Notes: generated by a model from the letters alone, not told the origin. A stretch of DNA of 64,000 nt from Winogradskya consettensis (GCF_018332715.1 NZ_BOQP01000028.1:1-64000), one strand, 5' to 3'. Shown: positions 52,094 through 63,374, counted from the first letter of the stretch. Numbers and translations are program-made.

Positions 52094-52107
52094 AGGACCA
52101 AGGTCCC
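52094..52107. promoter_or_regulatory. DosR-like box A
   Basis: AGGACCAAGGTCCC matches the GGGAC-N4-GTCCC palindrome of mycobacterial DosR boxes with one change. It lies right after the stop of the 52110-52655 gene and upstream of the leftward DoxX unit (84 nt from the leader ATG). Confidence 0.6.
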
Positions 52108-52109
52108 CT

Positions 52110-52655
52110 TCATGCGGCGCGAGCGAGCTGGCGGGCATCGTCGTCGATCGCCCGGAGCGCGTTGTCGTCCAGTTGGTGATCGATGCGCATGCGCGTCACC
52201 AGGACGTCGATCGGATCGGCGGACTCGTCGAGCCTTACCAGAACAGCTCGGGCGCAATCGCCGGTGCGGACCGCGCCGAGCGCTTGTTGAACGGCGGACA
52301 AGAGGTCTTCGACATCGAGGCTGTTCACGGCTTCACGAGCCGTTTCGTCGCCTGCGGACGTCCGCTCGATGCTGATCGAGACGTGCCTCGTCGGTTCCGG
52401 AGAACTTCGACCCGCCGGTCGAGATACAAGGATGGCGAAGAGCCCGGTCGGCGGGTGGAACGGTGTCGTAACGACTTCGTCGAGCGGCCCGAGGGCCACA
52501 GATACTGCCACGTTGACGGCTTCCTCGCCGAGCCGGCACGTGAGTCCACCCGGCACGGTGACGTTGCGTTCGGCAAGGTGGCGGGTCAACAGCAAGTGGT
52601 GGAGCAGCGCTGTGCGTTCAGCGGCCGAGCGTCTTCGGTGACAGTTGAGCGGCAT
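52110..52655 (-). CDS. Conserved hypothetical protein of the stress cluster
   Basis: The 181-residue soluble protein begins with a helical region (RRSAAERTALLHHLLLTRHLAER); the rest is mixed alpha/beta. I do not recognise a family. The start ATG 52655 has GGAGGTG 5 nt upstream. It is divergent from the universal stress protein gene across a 203-bp region that contains two DosR-like boxes. Confidence 0.6.
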   Translation of the reverse strand: MPLNCHRRRSAAERTALLHHLLLTRHLAERNVTVPGGLTCRLGEEAVNVAVSVALGPLDEVVTTPFHPPTGLFAILVSRPAGRSSPEPTRHVSISIERTSAGDETAREAVNSLDVEDLLSAVQQALGAVRTGDCARAVLVRLDESADPIDVLVTRMRIDHQLDDNALRAIDDDARQLARAA

Positions 52656-52747
52656 CAAGCACCTCCAGGAGGGCAGGGCAGGCGGCAGGCCGCCGAGGCA
52701 AGCCGAGCCCTCCCGCCAGACTTTGCCTGGACTTGCGGTACTGGCCA

Positions 52748-52761
52748 GAGTCTTTGGTCCC
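52748..52761. promoter_or_regulatory. Degenerate DosR-like box B2
   Basis: GAGTCTTTGGTCCC keeps the right half GTCCC and 3 of 5 bases of the left half. It lies about 93 nt upstream of the leftward gene start at 52655. Confidence 0.35.
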
Positions 52762-52783
52762 GGCACGGGCAATGACTACAGAG

Positions 52784-52797
52784 GGGACCAAAGTCCC
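52784..52797. promoter_or_regulatory. DosR-like box B (perfect)
   Basis: GGGACCAAAGTCCC is a perfect GGGAC-N4-GTCCC palindrome with an AT-richer centre, as in the mycobacterial DosR consensus. It is centred about 68 nt upstream of the universal stress protein ATG at 52859. A candidate -10 (TAGACA near 52834) lies between. Confidence 0.75.
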
Positions 52798-52858
52798 TGG
52801 TCGCGACCCCCGTCATGGGGTGTGCTGAAGGGTAGACAAACCCTTCGGGGAGGCCGCC

Positions 52859-53773
52859 ATGAGTGATCTCGACAGACACCGTGTGCAACAGGAAAGCCGC
52901 CGCGTCGCGGGCTTGGGGGCCACGACGCACTACAGCGAAACGATCAACCGATATCTCGGTATCGCGAGCTACGCAGCGGAGAGGCCGGCCGAGCCGATCA
53001 CGACGGCGCGAGTTGTGGCCACCGCAACCGTCCTCGTCGCCGTCGATGACACACCGGCGAGCTACACCGCAGTGGATCATGCCGCCATTGAGGCTGAACT
53101 GCACGGCTGGAACCTGCGGCTGTTCCACGTTCAGCACCCGAGCGGCCTGCATCAGCCATCCCGCGATGACGGTGCACGTCTGCTGGAACAGTTGACAGAC
53201 AGAGTCCATGCCTGCGCGCCGTCGGTGGCGGTGACGAGCCGCCTTGCTGTGGGTTCGCCCGCATCGCTGCTGCTATCCGCCGCCCGTGACACAAACCTTG
53301 TGGTGGTCGGTCACCGGCACGGACCCGTCAGCGCTGCCTTCGGACGCAGCGTCGGCGACCGGGTCGCCGCGCATCACAACGGGGTAGTCATGGTGGTCCG
53401 GATGCCGGGCTGGCCGGCCGGCCACGAGTTCGGCAAGCTGCCGCTCGTCGTCGGCATCGATCCGGCGCGTTCCGAAACGCCCGCCGTGGAGTTCGCACTT
53501 CGGGAGGGCGCTGCGCGCGGATGCGAGGTCGTGATGCTGCACGCCGACAAGGACGCCACACCCGCCGCCCGGACAGAGACGATCGGCGGCGTCCTGGTCC
53601 ACCACCGCACCGTCGCTGACGATCCGGTTGCTGTCCTGCTCGAGACCTCGAGCAAGGCTGCCGCCCTCGTCGTCGGTCGCCGTGCCCCGGGAGGGCCGCC
53701 CGGATCGTTGCTCGGCTGGGTCAGCCGGGCCATGGTCCAGCGAGCCTCCTGCCCCGTGTTCCTGGTCGGGTGA
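52859..53773 (+). CDS. Tandem universal stress protein
   Basis: The 304-residue protein consists of two UspA domains. Each begins with a strand like TVLVAVDDTP or PLVVGIDPARS and ends with a nucleotide-binding-like loop (VVVGHRHGPVSAAFGRSVGD and LVVGRRAPGGPPGSLLG). Residues 1-55 are an extra segment. The ATG has GGGGAGG 7 nt upstream. Tandem USPs are among the most numerous members of the DosR regulon. Confidence 0.88.
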   Translation: MSDLDRHRVQQESRRVAGLGATTHYSETINRYLGIASYAAERPAEPITTARVVATATVLVAVDDTPASYTAVDHAAIEAELHGWNLRLFHVQHPSGLHQPSRDDGARLLEQLTDRVHACAPSVAVTSRLAVGSPASLLLSAARDTNLVVVGHRHGPVSAAFGRSVGDRVAAHHNGVVMVVRMPGWPAGHEFGKLPLVVGIDPARSETPAVEFALREGAARGCEVVMLHADKDATPAARTETIGGVLVHHRTVADDPVAVLLETSSKAAALVVGRRAPGGPPGSLLGWVSRAMVQRASCPVFLVG

Positions 53774-53871
53774 GCGGATCCGTCGTCACCCCAGCGGAAC
53801 GAGATGTCAGCATCCTGCCGGCGGCCAATGGACCGCCGGCAGGTCGTCATGGGCGCCTTGCGCTTGGCGAC

Positions 53872-53885
53872 AGGACGAAGGTCCC
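53872..53885. promoter_or_regulatory. DosR-like box C
   Basis: AGGACGAAGGTCCC matches the GGGAC-N4-GTCCC pattern with one change. It is centred about 66 nt upstream of ATG 53945, nearly the same distance as box B from its gene. Confidence 0.6.
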
Positions 53886-53944
53886 GTGCCCGCCGGGACC
53901 GACCGGCCCTGCCCGCGAGCTGGTCCGATGCCGACGCTGAACCC

Positions 53945-56668
<2,724 letters not shown>

Positions 56669-56696
56669 AGGTACGAACAAGGGTGGGAGGACAATG

Positions 56697-57713
56697 ATGA
56701 CCTATCGCATCGCCATCAACGGATTCGGCCGGATCGGCCGCAACTACCTGCGCCGGCTGACCGACAAGAAGCTCGCCAACGCCGGGCTCGAAGTGGTCGC
56801 GATCAACGACCTGTACAACGCCGCGACGCTGGCGCACCTGCTGGAGTACGACTCGGCGTTCGGTCGCCTCGACGCCGAGGTCGGGTACGACGACGACAAG
56901 CTGACCGTCGGCTGGCACACCATCCCCACCTTCGCCGAGCGTAGCCCCGACGCGCTGCCCTGGGGCGACCTCGGCGTCGACCTGGTCATCGAGTCCACCG
57001 GCAAGCTGCGCACCCGCGACGACGTCGCGCTGCACCTCAAGGCCGGCGCCGGACGAGTGCTCATCTCCTCACCGGGCAAAGGCGTCGACGCGACGCTCGT
57101 GCCGGGCGTGAACGCCGACACCTACGACCCGGAGCAGCACCAGATCGTGTCCGCCGCGTCGTGCACGACCAACTGCGTCGCCCCGCTGCTCAAGGTTCTG
57201 CACGAGGCCTTCACGGTCGAGCGCGGCTACCTGACCACGGTGCACGCGTACACCAACGACCAGAACGTCCTCGACGCGCCGCACAAGGACCCGCGCCGCG
57301 CCCGCGCCGCCGCGGTCAACATCATCCCGACCAGCACCGGCGCTGCGAAGGCCGTCGGCCTGGTGCTGCCCGAGCTGGCCGGCCGGCTGGACGGAGTGGC
57401 CCTGCGGGTGCCGGTGATCGACGGCTCGATCAGCGACCTGACGCTCGAGTTCGCCACGGAGGTCACGGCCGCAAGCATCAACGAGGCCGTCGCCGCCGCG
57501 TCGTCTGCCGGACAGCCGATGCACGGCATCATCCGCTACACCGAGGCTCCACTGGTCTCGACCGACATCGTCGGCGACCCGGCATCGTGCGTCTTCGACG
57601 CGGGGCTGACGCAGGCCCAGGGCCGGCTGGCCAAGGTGTTCGGCTGGTACGACAACGAGTGGGGCTACACCAACCGCCTCGTCGACCTCACCCTGCAGAT
57701 GGCCGGGCGGTGA
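56697..57713 (+). CDS. gap: Glyceraldehyde-3-phosphate dehydrogenase
   Basis: The 338-residue enzyme has the N-terminal INGFGRIGRNYLRR Rossmann motif, catalytic C156 in SAASCTTNCVAPL, and WYDNEWGYTNR near the end. ATG 56697 has GGAGG 6 nt upstream; ATG 56694 overlaps it. It is likely a second GAPDH, co-transcribed with the P-type ATPase (25-nt gap), and may serve glycolysis under low oxygen. Confidence 0.92.
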   Translation: MTYRIAINGFGRIGRNYLRRLTDKKLANAGLEVVAINDLYNAATLAHLLEYDSAFGRLDAEVGYDDDKLTVGWHTIPTFAERSPDALPWGDLGVDLVIESTGKLRTRDDVALHLKAGAGRVLISSPGKGVDATLVPGVNADTYDPEQHQIVSAASCTTNCVAPLLKVLHEAFTVERGYLTTVHAYTNDQNVLDAPHKDPRRARAAAVNIIPTSTGAAKAVGLVLPELAGRLDGVALRVPVIDGSISDLTLEFATEVTAASINEAVAAASSAGQPMHGIIRYTEAPLVSTDIVGDPASCVFDAGLTQAQGRLAKVFGWYDNEWGYTNRLVDLTLQMAGR

Positions 57714-57717
57714 CGTC

Positions 57718-58329
57718 ATGCGCGTCAGGGACATCATGTCCAGCCTCGTGCATACCGTCGTGCAGACCGCTTCGGTGGAAAGCGCCGCGCAGCTGATGGC
57801 CGGCAAGGCCGTCACCGCGCTGCCCGTGGTTGATGGTGATGGGCAGCTGGTCGGCATGGTCAGCGAGAGCGACCTGCTGTGGCATCGGGTCCCGATGGAC
57901 CCGACGGCCCACGTGCGGCGCATCCCGGCCACCGACCCGGCCGAGCGGCCCGGGATGGTGTCCGAGGTGATGTCGCCGTACCCGGTGACCACCTGGCCGG
58001 ACGCGGACGTCGCGGAGGTCGCCGAAGTAATGCTGGAGAAGGATGTGCGCAGCATCCCGGTGCTCGACGACCGCGCGCTGGTCGGCATCATCAGCCGCCG
58101 CGACATCCTTCGGTCGGTGGTGCGCAGCGACGAGGCCATCGCCCGCGAGGTACAGCACCGGCTCGACGAGTACGCCGATAGCCGGCAACTCTGGACAGTC
58201 ACCGTCGATGGCGGGATCGCCACGGTGACCGGCGAATACGCCAACGACACCGAGCAGGCCGTAGTGACAGTGCTGGCGCGCACCGTGCCCGGTGTAGCAG
58301 CGGTGCGCACCGAAGCTTCGGTGTCATGA
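57718..58329 (+). CDS. CBS-pair protein with BON domain (Hrp1-like)
   Basis: The 203-residue protein has two CBS motifs (VRDIMSSLVHTVVQTASVES, then VVDGDGQLVGMVSESDLL, and VSEVMSPYPVTTWPDADVAE with ALVGIISRRDILR). A C-terminal BON domain (TVTVDGGIATVTGEY) follows. It resembles hypoxic response protein 1 of M. tuberculosis plus a BON module, found in stress clusters. It follows gap by 4 nt. Confidence 0.88.
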   Translation: MRVRDIMSSLVHTVVQTASVESAAQLMAGKAVTALPVVDGDGQLVGMVSESDLLWHRVPMDPTAHVRRIPATDPAERPGMVSEVMSPYPVTTWPDADVAEVAEVMLEKDVRSIPVLDDRALVGIISRRDILRSVVRSDEAIAREVQHRLDEYADSRQLWTVTVDGGIATVTGEYANDTEQAVVTVLARTVPGVAAVRTEASVS

Positions 58330-58343
58330 GCGGTGGGAAGGTG

Positions 58344-58379
58344 CGATCAGGGCTGCTCGATTACGGGCGGCCCTGATCG
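58344..58379. terminator. Hairpin between the CBS gene and the leftward regulator gene
   Basis: CGATCAGGGC (58344-58353) pairs with GCCCTGATCG (58370-58379) perfectly. It follows the CBS gene and overlaps the 3' end of the leftward regulator gene, so it may end both units. Confidence 0.6.
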
Positions 58380-58666
58380 GCCTTAAGCGGCGGTGCCGGG
58401 GCGAACAATGACAGCAAGTCGCCGATTCGCCGATCCGCCTCTGCCGGGTGGCGGAAACGGCCGGCCGGGTTGACGGTGTAGCGGTTGCGGCGTCCCACGC
58501 GGGTGTGCTCGAGGTAGCCGGCCTGCTCGAGGTCCGCCACAATCGCCTGCGCCGCCCGCTCGGTGATGCCCACGGTCTCGGCAACCTCGCGGAGCCGGGC
58601 ATCCGGGTCGCGGGCGATGGCCAGCAACACGTGCGCGTGGTTGGTCAGGAACGTCCAAGCCGGCAT
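58361..58666 (-). CDS. Winged-helix DNA-binding regulator
   Basis: The 101-residue protein has a winged-helix pattern: HVLLAIARDPDARLREVAET, VGITERAAQAIVADLEQAGY, then the wing VGRRNRYTVNP. This is similar to small MarR/ArsR-like repressors. ATG 58666 has GGGGAGG 6 nt upstream. A perfect 10-bp inverted repeat lies 21 nt upstream of the start, suggesting autoregulation, possibly together with the divergent TerC gene. Confidence 0.8.
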   Translation of the reverse strand: MPAWTFLTNHAHVLLAIARDPDARLREVAETVGITERAAQAIVADLEQAGYLEHTRVGRRNRYTVNPAGRFRHPAEADRRIGDLLSLFAPAPPLKADQGRP

Positions 58667-58686
58667 CCGTACGCCTCCCCTTGTCG

Positions 58687-58718
58687 TACGAACCATACTT
58701 CGTGAATAATGGTTCGTA
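58687..58718. promoter_or_regulatory. Operator-like inverted repeat
   Basis: TACGAACCAT (58687-58696) and ATGGTTCGTA (58709-58718) form a perfect 10-bp inverted repeat with a 12-nt AT-rich spacer, between the regulator gene and the TerC gene. It lies where a repressor of both could bind. The interval 58719-58872 holds no other recognisable site. Confidence 0.65.
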
Positions 58719-58872
58719 GTTCGAGGGGGAGTACCCGATGTGCGGCGCGGCGCCGTCAATACGGACCCGGCCATCCGGGGCCCGGTGACGCGGCCACCAG
58801 TGTGGTGGTTCGGGGAGACCGTCGACCAGTGACGCCGGCCCACGCGGCCGGCCTGGTCGGAGGGAGCTCCAT

Positions 58873-60588
58873 ATGTCCGTGCCCTGGTGGGCTTGGGTCC
58901 TGGTGATGGGTTTGGTCGCGGTGATGCTGGCGGTCGACCTGTTCCTGCATCGCGACAACCACGTGATCGGGTTCCGGGAGGCAGCGACGTGGTCGGCCGT
59001 CTGGATCGGTGCCGGTCTGATGTTCGGTGCGCTGCTGTGGTGGTGGCAGGGCGCCGACGTTGCCGGCACCTATTACGCCGGCTATCTGATCGAGAAGGCT
59101 CTGTCCATCGACAATGTCTTCGTCTTCGCGTTGATCTTCTCGGCCTTCGCGGTGCCGCCCGCGCTGCAACACAAGGTGCTGTTCTGGGGCGTCGTCGGCG
59201 CACTGATGATGCGGCTGGTGTTCATCTTCGTCGGCGCGGAGCTGCTCGAGACGTTCTTCTGGACGGCGTACGTCTTCGGCGCCTTCCTCGTCTACACCGG
59301 TTACCGGATGGCGTTTCGCCACGGCGAGCAGAGCCCACCGGAGCGCAACCCCGTCGTCCGCCTCGTGCGCCGTGTCGTGCCGACCGACCCGGCCTACCAC
59401 GGCGACCGGTTCTTCACCCGCATCGACGGCCGCCGCGTGGCCACCCTGCTGTTCGTCGTGCTGATCGCCGTCGAGGCCACCGATCTGATCTTCGCCATCG
59501 ACTCGGTCGCCGCGGTCCTGGCCATCACCACGAGCACGTTCATCGTCTGGACGGCGAATGCCTTCGCCATCCTGGGCCTGCGCAGCCTGTACTTCTGCCT
59601 GGCTGGTCTGCTGCGCCGGTTCGTGCACCTGCACTACGGCCTGGCCGTGCTGCTGGCCTTCGCCGGCGTCAAACTCATCCTTTCCGAGACGCCGGTCGGC
59701 AAGCTCCCGATTCCGCTGACCCTCGGCGTCATCGTCGGGACGATCGCCGTGTCCATCGTCTGGAGTTTGCGCAGCACGCTGGCGAACGCGCTTGAATTCC
59801 TGAGAATGGTGGGCGGCGCTGCGGCGCCGCCCACCAGACTTCACTACTTGCCGTGGACCACGGCCACGGTGCAGGCAGAGTGGCGCAGCAAATGCTGGCT
59901 GACCGAACCGAGCAGCATGCCCAGCGTTGCTCCGCGTCCCCGCGTCCCGACGACCAGCAGTTGGGCGCTCTTACTGGCTTCGACCAGGGCCGCCGCCGGG
60001 TGCTCCACCACAGCGTCGGTCGAGACGTTCAGCTGCGGGTACTTCTCGCGCCAGCCGGCGACGAGCTCGTCGAACGGGCGACGTTCGTCCGCGGTCACGG
60101 CTCGGGTCACCAATGGCGTCTCTTCCCACAGCCCGGTCACCGGCGCCCACGCACGGATCACGCGCAGGTCGACGTTGCGGGCGACGGCCTGCTCGACGGC
60201 GAAGCCGAGCGCGAGCTGCGCCGACGCGGAGTCGTCGACGCCGACCACGATCGGCGCGTCCGCGGCCGGGGTGCCGCGGACCACGATGACGGGGCACTCA
60301 GCGTGCGCACTGACCGCGACGCTGACCGAGCCGAGCAGGCCGGTCACTGCGCTGTGCCCGCGGCAGCCCAGCACGATCAGACCTGCGTCGGCGGAGCGGC
60401 CGATGAGCTCGAGCGCGGCGCTGTTGCTGACGATCGCGATGTGGGTGTGCACGGACGGGTGGGTCTGCTTCGCCGCGGCGACGGCCTCGTGCAGCGCGCC
60501 CTTGATGGCACGGTCGGTTTCACCGTCCGGCCAGACGGACGGAGCGGGGATCGTGGAGGTCGCCGGCAGCCAGGTGGGCCACTCGTAG
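58873..60588 (+). CDS. TerC-family membrane protein with stop-less 3' extension
   Basis: Residues 1-312 are a normal TerC protein: about nine membrane helices, the two acidic motifs EKALSIDNVFVFALIFSAF and EATDLIFAIDSVAAVLAIT, and family end near RSTLANALEFL. TerC proteins are linked to metal-ion and tellurite resistance. After that no stop codon occurs in frame. The reading frame passes through the GC hairpin at 59808-59835 and through almost the whole antisense of the leftward universal stress protein, adding about 260 residues of S/T/A-rich shadow-like sequence. A shift of one base would place TGA at 59801. The true protein probably ends there. ATG 58873 has GGAGGG 8 nt upstream. Confidence 0.7.
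   Translation: MSVPWWAWVLVMGLVAVMLAVDLFLHRDNHVIGFREAATWSAVWIGAGLMFGALLWWWQGADVAGTYYAGYLIEKALSIDNVFVFALIFSAFAVPPALQHKVLFWGVVGALMMRLVFIFVGAELLETFFWTAYVFGAFLVYTGYRMAFRHGEQSPPERNPVVRLVRRVVPTDPAYHGDRFFTRIDGRRVATLLFVVLIAVEATDLIFAIDSVAAVLAITTSTFIVWTANAFAILGLRSLYFCLAGLLRRFVHLHYGLAVLLAFAGVKLILSETPVGKLPIPLTLGVIVGTIAVSIVWSLRSTLANALEFLRMVGGAAAPPTRLHYLPWTTATVQAEWRSKCWLTEPSSMPSVAPRPRVPTTSSWALLLASTRAAAGCSTTASVETFSCGYFSRQPATSSSNGRRSSAVTARVTNGVSSHSPVTGAHARITRRSTLRATACSTAKPSASCADAESSTPTTIGASAAGVPRTTMTGHSACALTATLTEPSRPVTALCPRQPSTIRPASAERPMSSSAALLLTIAMWVCTDGWVCFAAATASCSAPLMARSVSPSGQTDGAGIVEVAGSQVGHS
59808..59835. terminator. GC-rich hairpin between convergent TerC and USP genes
   Basis: GGTGGGCGGCGC and GCGCCGCCCACC form a perfect 12-bp stem with a TGCG loop. 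It lies 9 nt from the USP stop (59844-59846) and would end both convergent units. Its position is evidence that TerC was meant to end before it. Confidence 0.75.
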
Positions 60589-60704
60589 GCGTACAGGAAC
60601 TCCACCGCTGCTCCGGTGCGGGCGGCTTCGTCGAGTGCCCACTGAGCGGCTGCCTTGGCGTCGGGGGAATGGTCGTAGCCGACGACGATTCTTCGGGCGG
60701 TCAT
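59844..60704 (-). CDS. Tandem universal stress protein
   Basis: The 286-residue protein consists of two UspA domains starting RRIVVGYDHSPDAKAAAQWA and PIVVGVDDSASAQLALGFA. Both end in an ATP-binding-type loop (LGCRGHSAVTGLLGSVS and VGTRGRGATLGMLLGSVSQ). Its ATG overlaps the stop of the upstream synthetase gene by 4 nt, so they are one leftward operon. Confidence 0.93.
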   Translation of the reverse strand: MTARRIVVGYDHSPDAKAAAQWALDEAARTGAAVEFLYAYEWPTWLPATSTIPAPSVWPDGETDRAIKGALHEAVAAAKQTHPSVHTHIAIVSNSAALELIGRSADAGLIVLGCRGHSAVTGLLGSVSVAVSAHAECPVIVVRGTPAADAPIVVGVDDSASAQLALGFAVEQAVARNVDLRVIRAWAPVTGLWEETPLVTRAVTADERRPFDELVAGWREKYPQLNVSTDAVVEHPAAALVEASKSAQLLVVGTRGRGATLGMLLGSVSQHLLRHSACTVAVVHGK

Positions 60705-63364
60705 GATGGCGTCTCCTCTCGGGAGGGGTCGGCCGGACGCAGGGCGCGAAGCATCGGGTCCGGCTCGGCGCCGGTCGGCGCCAGCCGTAGCTTCGCGTCG
60801 ACGGCGACGACGCCGTCGGGTCCGGCGAGTACGGGGTTGAGGTCAAGCTCGGCGACCTCGGCGAAGTCCTCAGCCAACCGGCCGAGGCGCAGAAGAAGGT
60901 TTTCGAGCGCGGCCGTGTCGATCGGCGCCGACCCGCGGTAGCCGGTGAGCAGCGGCGCGGCGCGCAGGCTGCGCCACATCCGGCCGGCGTCGAGGTCGGT
61001 CATCGGGACGAGTTGCAACGCGCGGTCACCGAGCAGGTCGGTGTGCACGCCGCCGAGGCCGAGCAGGACGACCGATCCGAACAGCGGATCATGAACGACA
61101 CCGGCTACCAGCTCGACCGGTGCGGACACCTGCCGCTGCACCAGCACCCCGGCTCCGGCCCGGCCGGCCGCGGCGACCGCGTCGAACGCGTCGTGGACCT
61201 CTTCGGGACTGGTCAGGCCGAGTCGTACACCGCCGGTGTCGGACTTGTGGACCACGGCCGGATCGGCGGACTTGAGCACCACCGGGTAGCCGAGTCGGTT
61301 CGCGGTAGTGACAGCGGCAACCCGGGAGGTCACCGTCGCCGCGGGAAGGACGTTGATGCCGTAGGCGCCGAGGATTTCGGCGGTTTCTTTGTACGGCTGC
61401 CAGCCGCCACCGCCTGCCAGCGCTCGGTCTACGGCCGCACCTGCGGAAGCGGCGTCGATTCCGGTGATGTCAGGGCGGCGGCCGAGAGGTTGCCGTCGCC
61501 AGTCGGCGTACCTGGCGGCGTGCCCGAGTGCCCGCACCGCCCTTTCCGGCGATTCGTAGACGGGTGCGCCACGCATGCCGATGCGCGTGACCGCTTCCTC
61601 GCCGCCGATCACCACCGCCGCGACCGGCAGGTCGGCGTGCTGATCCACCACTTTGCCCAGAGCGGCGATGATCTCAGCGGGATCGTTGGCCCGTGTACCG
61701 ATGACGATCAGCAGCAGCATGTCGGCCTCGCCGCTGTCGGCGAACGCGGTCGCGACTGCGGCGAACGCAGCGGGGGTGGCGCCGGCGCCGAGATCGATAG
61801 GGTTGCCGTGCCCGGTGAGCGGTGGCACGGTCAGGCTGGCGACCTCCGCGGCGTCGGCGGCCAGCACATTCAACCCTCCGGCGTTGCTGACGACGGCCAA
61901 ACGCGGGCCGGCCGGTAACGGCTGGTCGGTGAGCATCCGCGCGGCGTCGATCAGGTCACCGAGGTTGTCCGGGCGGATCACACCGGCCTGGGCGAAGAGC
62001 GCATCCACGGTTGCAGTGGGCGCCGCGGCCGCTGCCGTGTGGGAGGCGCCGGCCCGGCGTCCGGCATCCGAGCGGCCACTCTTGAGGGCGAGCACCGGCT
62101 TGCGGCGTCCCAGGGCGCGCACCGTACGGGCGAACTTGCGGGGATTGCCGAACGATTCGAGGTAGAGCGCCACGGCACGGGTGGCCGGGTCGTCGTACCA
62201 GTAGGCGATGAGGTCGTTGCCGCTGACGTCCGCCTTGTTGCCGAGCGACACGAACGTGGAGATGCCGAGGTCCTGCTCGAGCAGGGCGATGCCGACTGCG
62301 CCGGACTGGGCCGCGACCGCGAGGCTGCCCGTCGCCGGAACGTGCGGCGCGAAGCCGGCGTCGAGCCTGATCGAAGGGTCGGTGTTGATGACACCGAGGC
62401 AGTTCGGCCCGATCAGTCTGATGCCATGCCCGCGAGCGAGCCGGATGAGGTCATGTTGGCGTTGGCGGCCGTCCGGCCCGTCCTCGGAGAATCCGGCGCT
62501 GAGCACGACCGCGCCGCGGACGCCGATCTTCGCGCCGTCGGCGAGCACTCCGGCAACCTGATCCGCGGGTACAGCTATGACCAGAAGGTCGGTCGGTGCC
62601 GGGAGGTCACGTACCGAGCGGCAGGCGGGGATACCTTCCGGCGCCGCGCCGCTGTGGTTGACCGCGTACAGGCTCCCGGTGAAGCCGTACTCGCGAATCG
62701 CCCGCAGCGTCTCGTAGCCGACTCCGCCGGGTCGGTGGCCTGCGCCGACGACCGCAACCGAGGTGGGTGACAGCACCGCGCGCAGTGACGCCCGTTCCGC
62801 CGCTCGGTCTCGCGCGTCGACTGCCTGCCCCACGGTTTCCTCGTCGCGGACGGCAAGGCCTACGTCCACGATCCCGGCGTCGAGCCGCGACCACGAGTCC
62901 GGGCTCAGGTCGCGGGTCACGCGCAACATCGCGGTGTTGCCCGGCAGTACCTCGCCGACCAGTTCCTCGATGCCGTGGCGGCGCGCCCGGGCGGCGAGGT
63001 GCTCCAGCAGCAAGGTGCCGATTCCACGGCCGCACTGCGCGTCCGCGACGAAGACCGCGAACTCGGCACGCCGCCCATCTCGATGCGGAGAACCGCACGA
63101 AGCGACTCCGACCAGCGCGTCACCCTCGGCGGCCAGCATCGCAACGTGGCCGTCGGACTCCGGCGCGCATAGCCGGTCCACCTCAGCGGCGAGACTGGCC
63201 GAACTCGGTGCGGCGAAGAACCGCAGCCGTAGGCTCTCCTCGCTCGCTTTGTCGTACAGCCTGGTCAGGCCGTCTCGGTCGCCCGGCTGGACCGGCCGGA
63301 TCGTGACGATCCCACCGTCGGCGGTCAGAGCGTCTACTGCGTCGAGTGCAAGATCGGCGGTCAT
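60701..63364 (-). CDS. GNAT acetyltransferase fused to ADP-forming acyl-CoA synthetase
   Basis: The 887-residue protein begins with a GNAT domain (residues ~20-175; VQPGDRDGLTRLY, CGRGIGTLLLEHLAARA). An acetyl-CoA-synthetase (ADP-forming) module follows: CoA-binding (VAVVGAGHRPGGVGYETLRA), the ligase with GPNCLGVINT and SGAVGIALLEQDLG, and a C-terminal ATP-grasp domain (VVLKSADPAVVHKSDTGGV). This is the Pat-like class of protein acetyltransferases with the GNAT domain first. It probably acetylates lysines or acts as an acyl-CoA sensor. ATG 63364 begins MTADLALDAVD. Confidence 0.88.
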   Translation of the reverse strand: MTADLALDAVDALTADGGIVTIRPVQPGDRDGLTRLYDKASEESLRLRFFAAPSSASLAAEVDRLCAPESDGHVAMLAAEGDALVGVASCGSPHRDGRRAEFAVFVADAQCGRGIGTLLLEHLAARARRHGIEELVGEVLPGNTAMLRVTRDLSPDSWSRLDAGIVDVGLAVRDEETVGQAVDARDRAAERASLRAVLSPTSVAVVGAGHRPGGVGYETLRAIREYGFTGSLYAVNHSGAAPEGIPACRSVRDLPAPTDLLVIAVPADQVAGVLADGAKIGVRGAVVLSAGFSEDGPDGRQRQHDLIRLARGHGIRLIGPNCLGVINTDPSIRLDAGFAPHVPATGSLAVAAQSGAVGIALLEQDLGISTFVSLGNKADVSGNDLIAYWYDDPATRAVALYLESFGNPRKFARTVRALGRRKPVLALKSGRSDAGRRAGASHTAAAAAPTATVDALFAQAGVIRPDNLGDLIDAARMLTDQPLPAGPRLAVVSNAGGLNVLAADAAEVASLTVPPLTGHGNPIDLGAGATPAAFAAVATAFADSGEADMLLLIVIGTRANDPAEIIAALGKVVDQHADLPVAAVVIGGEEAVTRIGMRGAPVYESPERAVRALGHAARYADWRRQPLGRRPDITGIDAASAGAAVDRALAGGGGWQPYKETAEILGAYGINVLPAATVTSRVAAVTTANRLGYPVVLKSADPAVVHKSDTGGVRLGLTSPEEVHDAFDAVAAAGRAGAGVLVQRQVSAPVELVAGVVHDPLFGSVVLLGLGGVHTDLLGDRALQLVPMTDLDAGRMWRSLRAAPLLTGYRGSAPIDTAALENLLLRLGRLAEDFAEVAELDLNPVLAGPDGVVAVDAKLRLAPTGAEPDPMLRALRPADPSREETPS

Positions 63365-63374
63365 AACCTGCTCC

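Noticed and set aside
58719..58872. DosR-like box in front of the TerC gene
   Set aside because: Only GC-rich stretches such as GGACCCGGCC were found; none fits GGGAC-N4-GTCCC.
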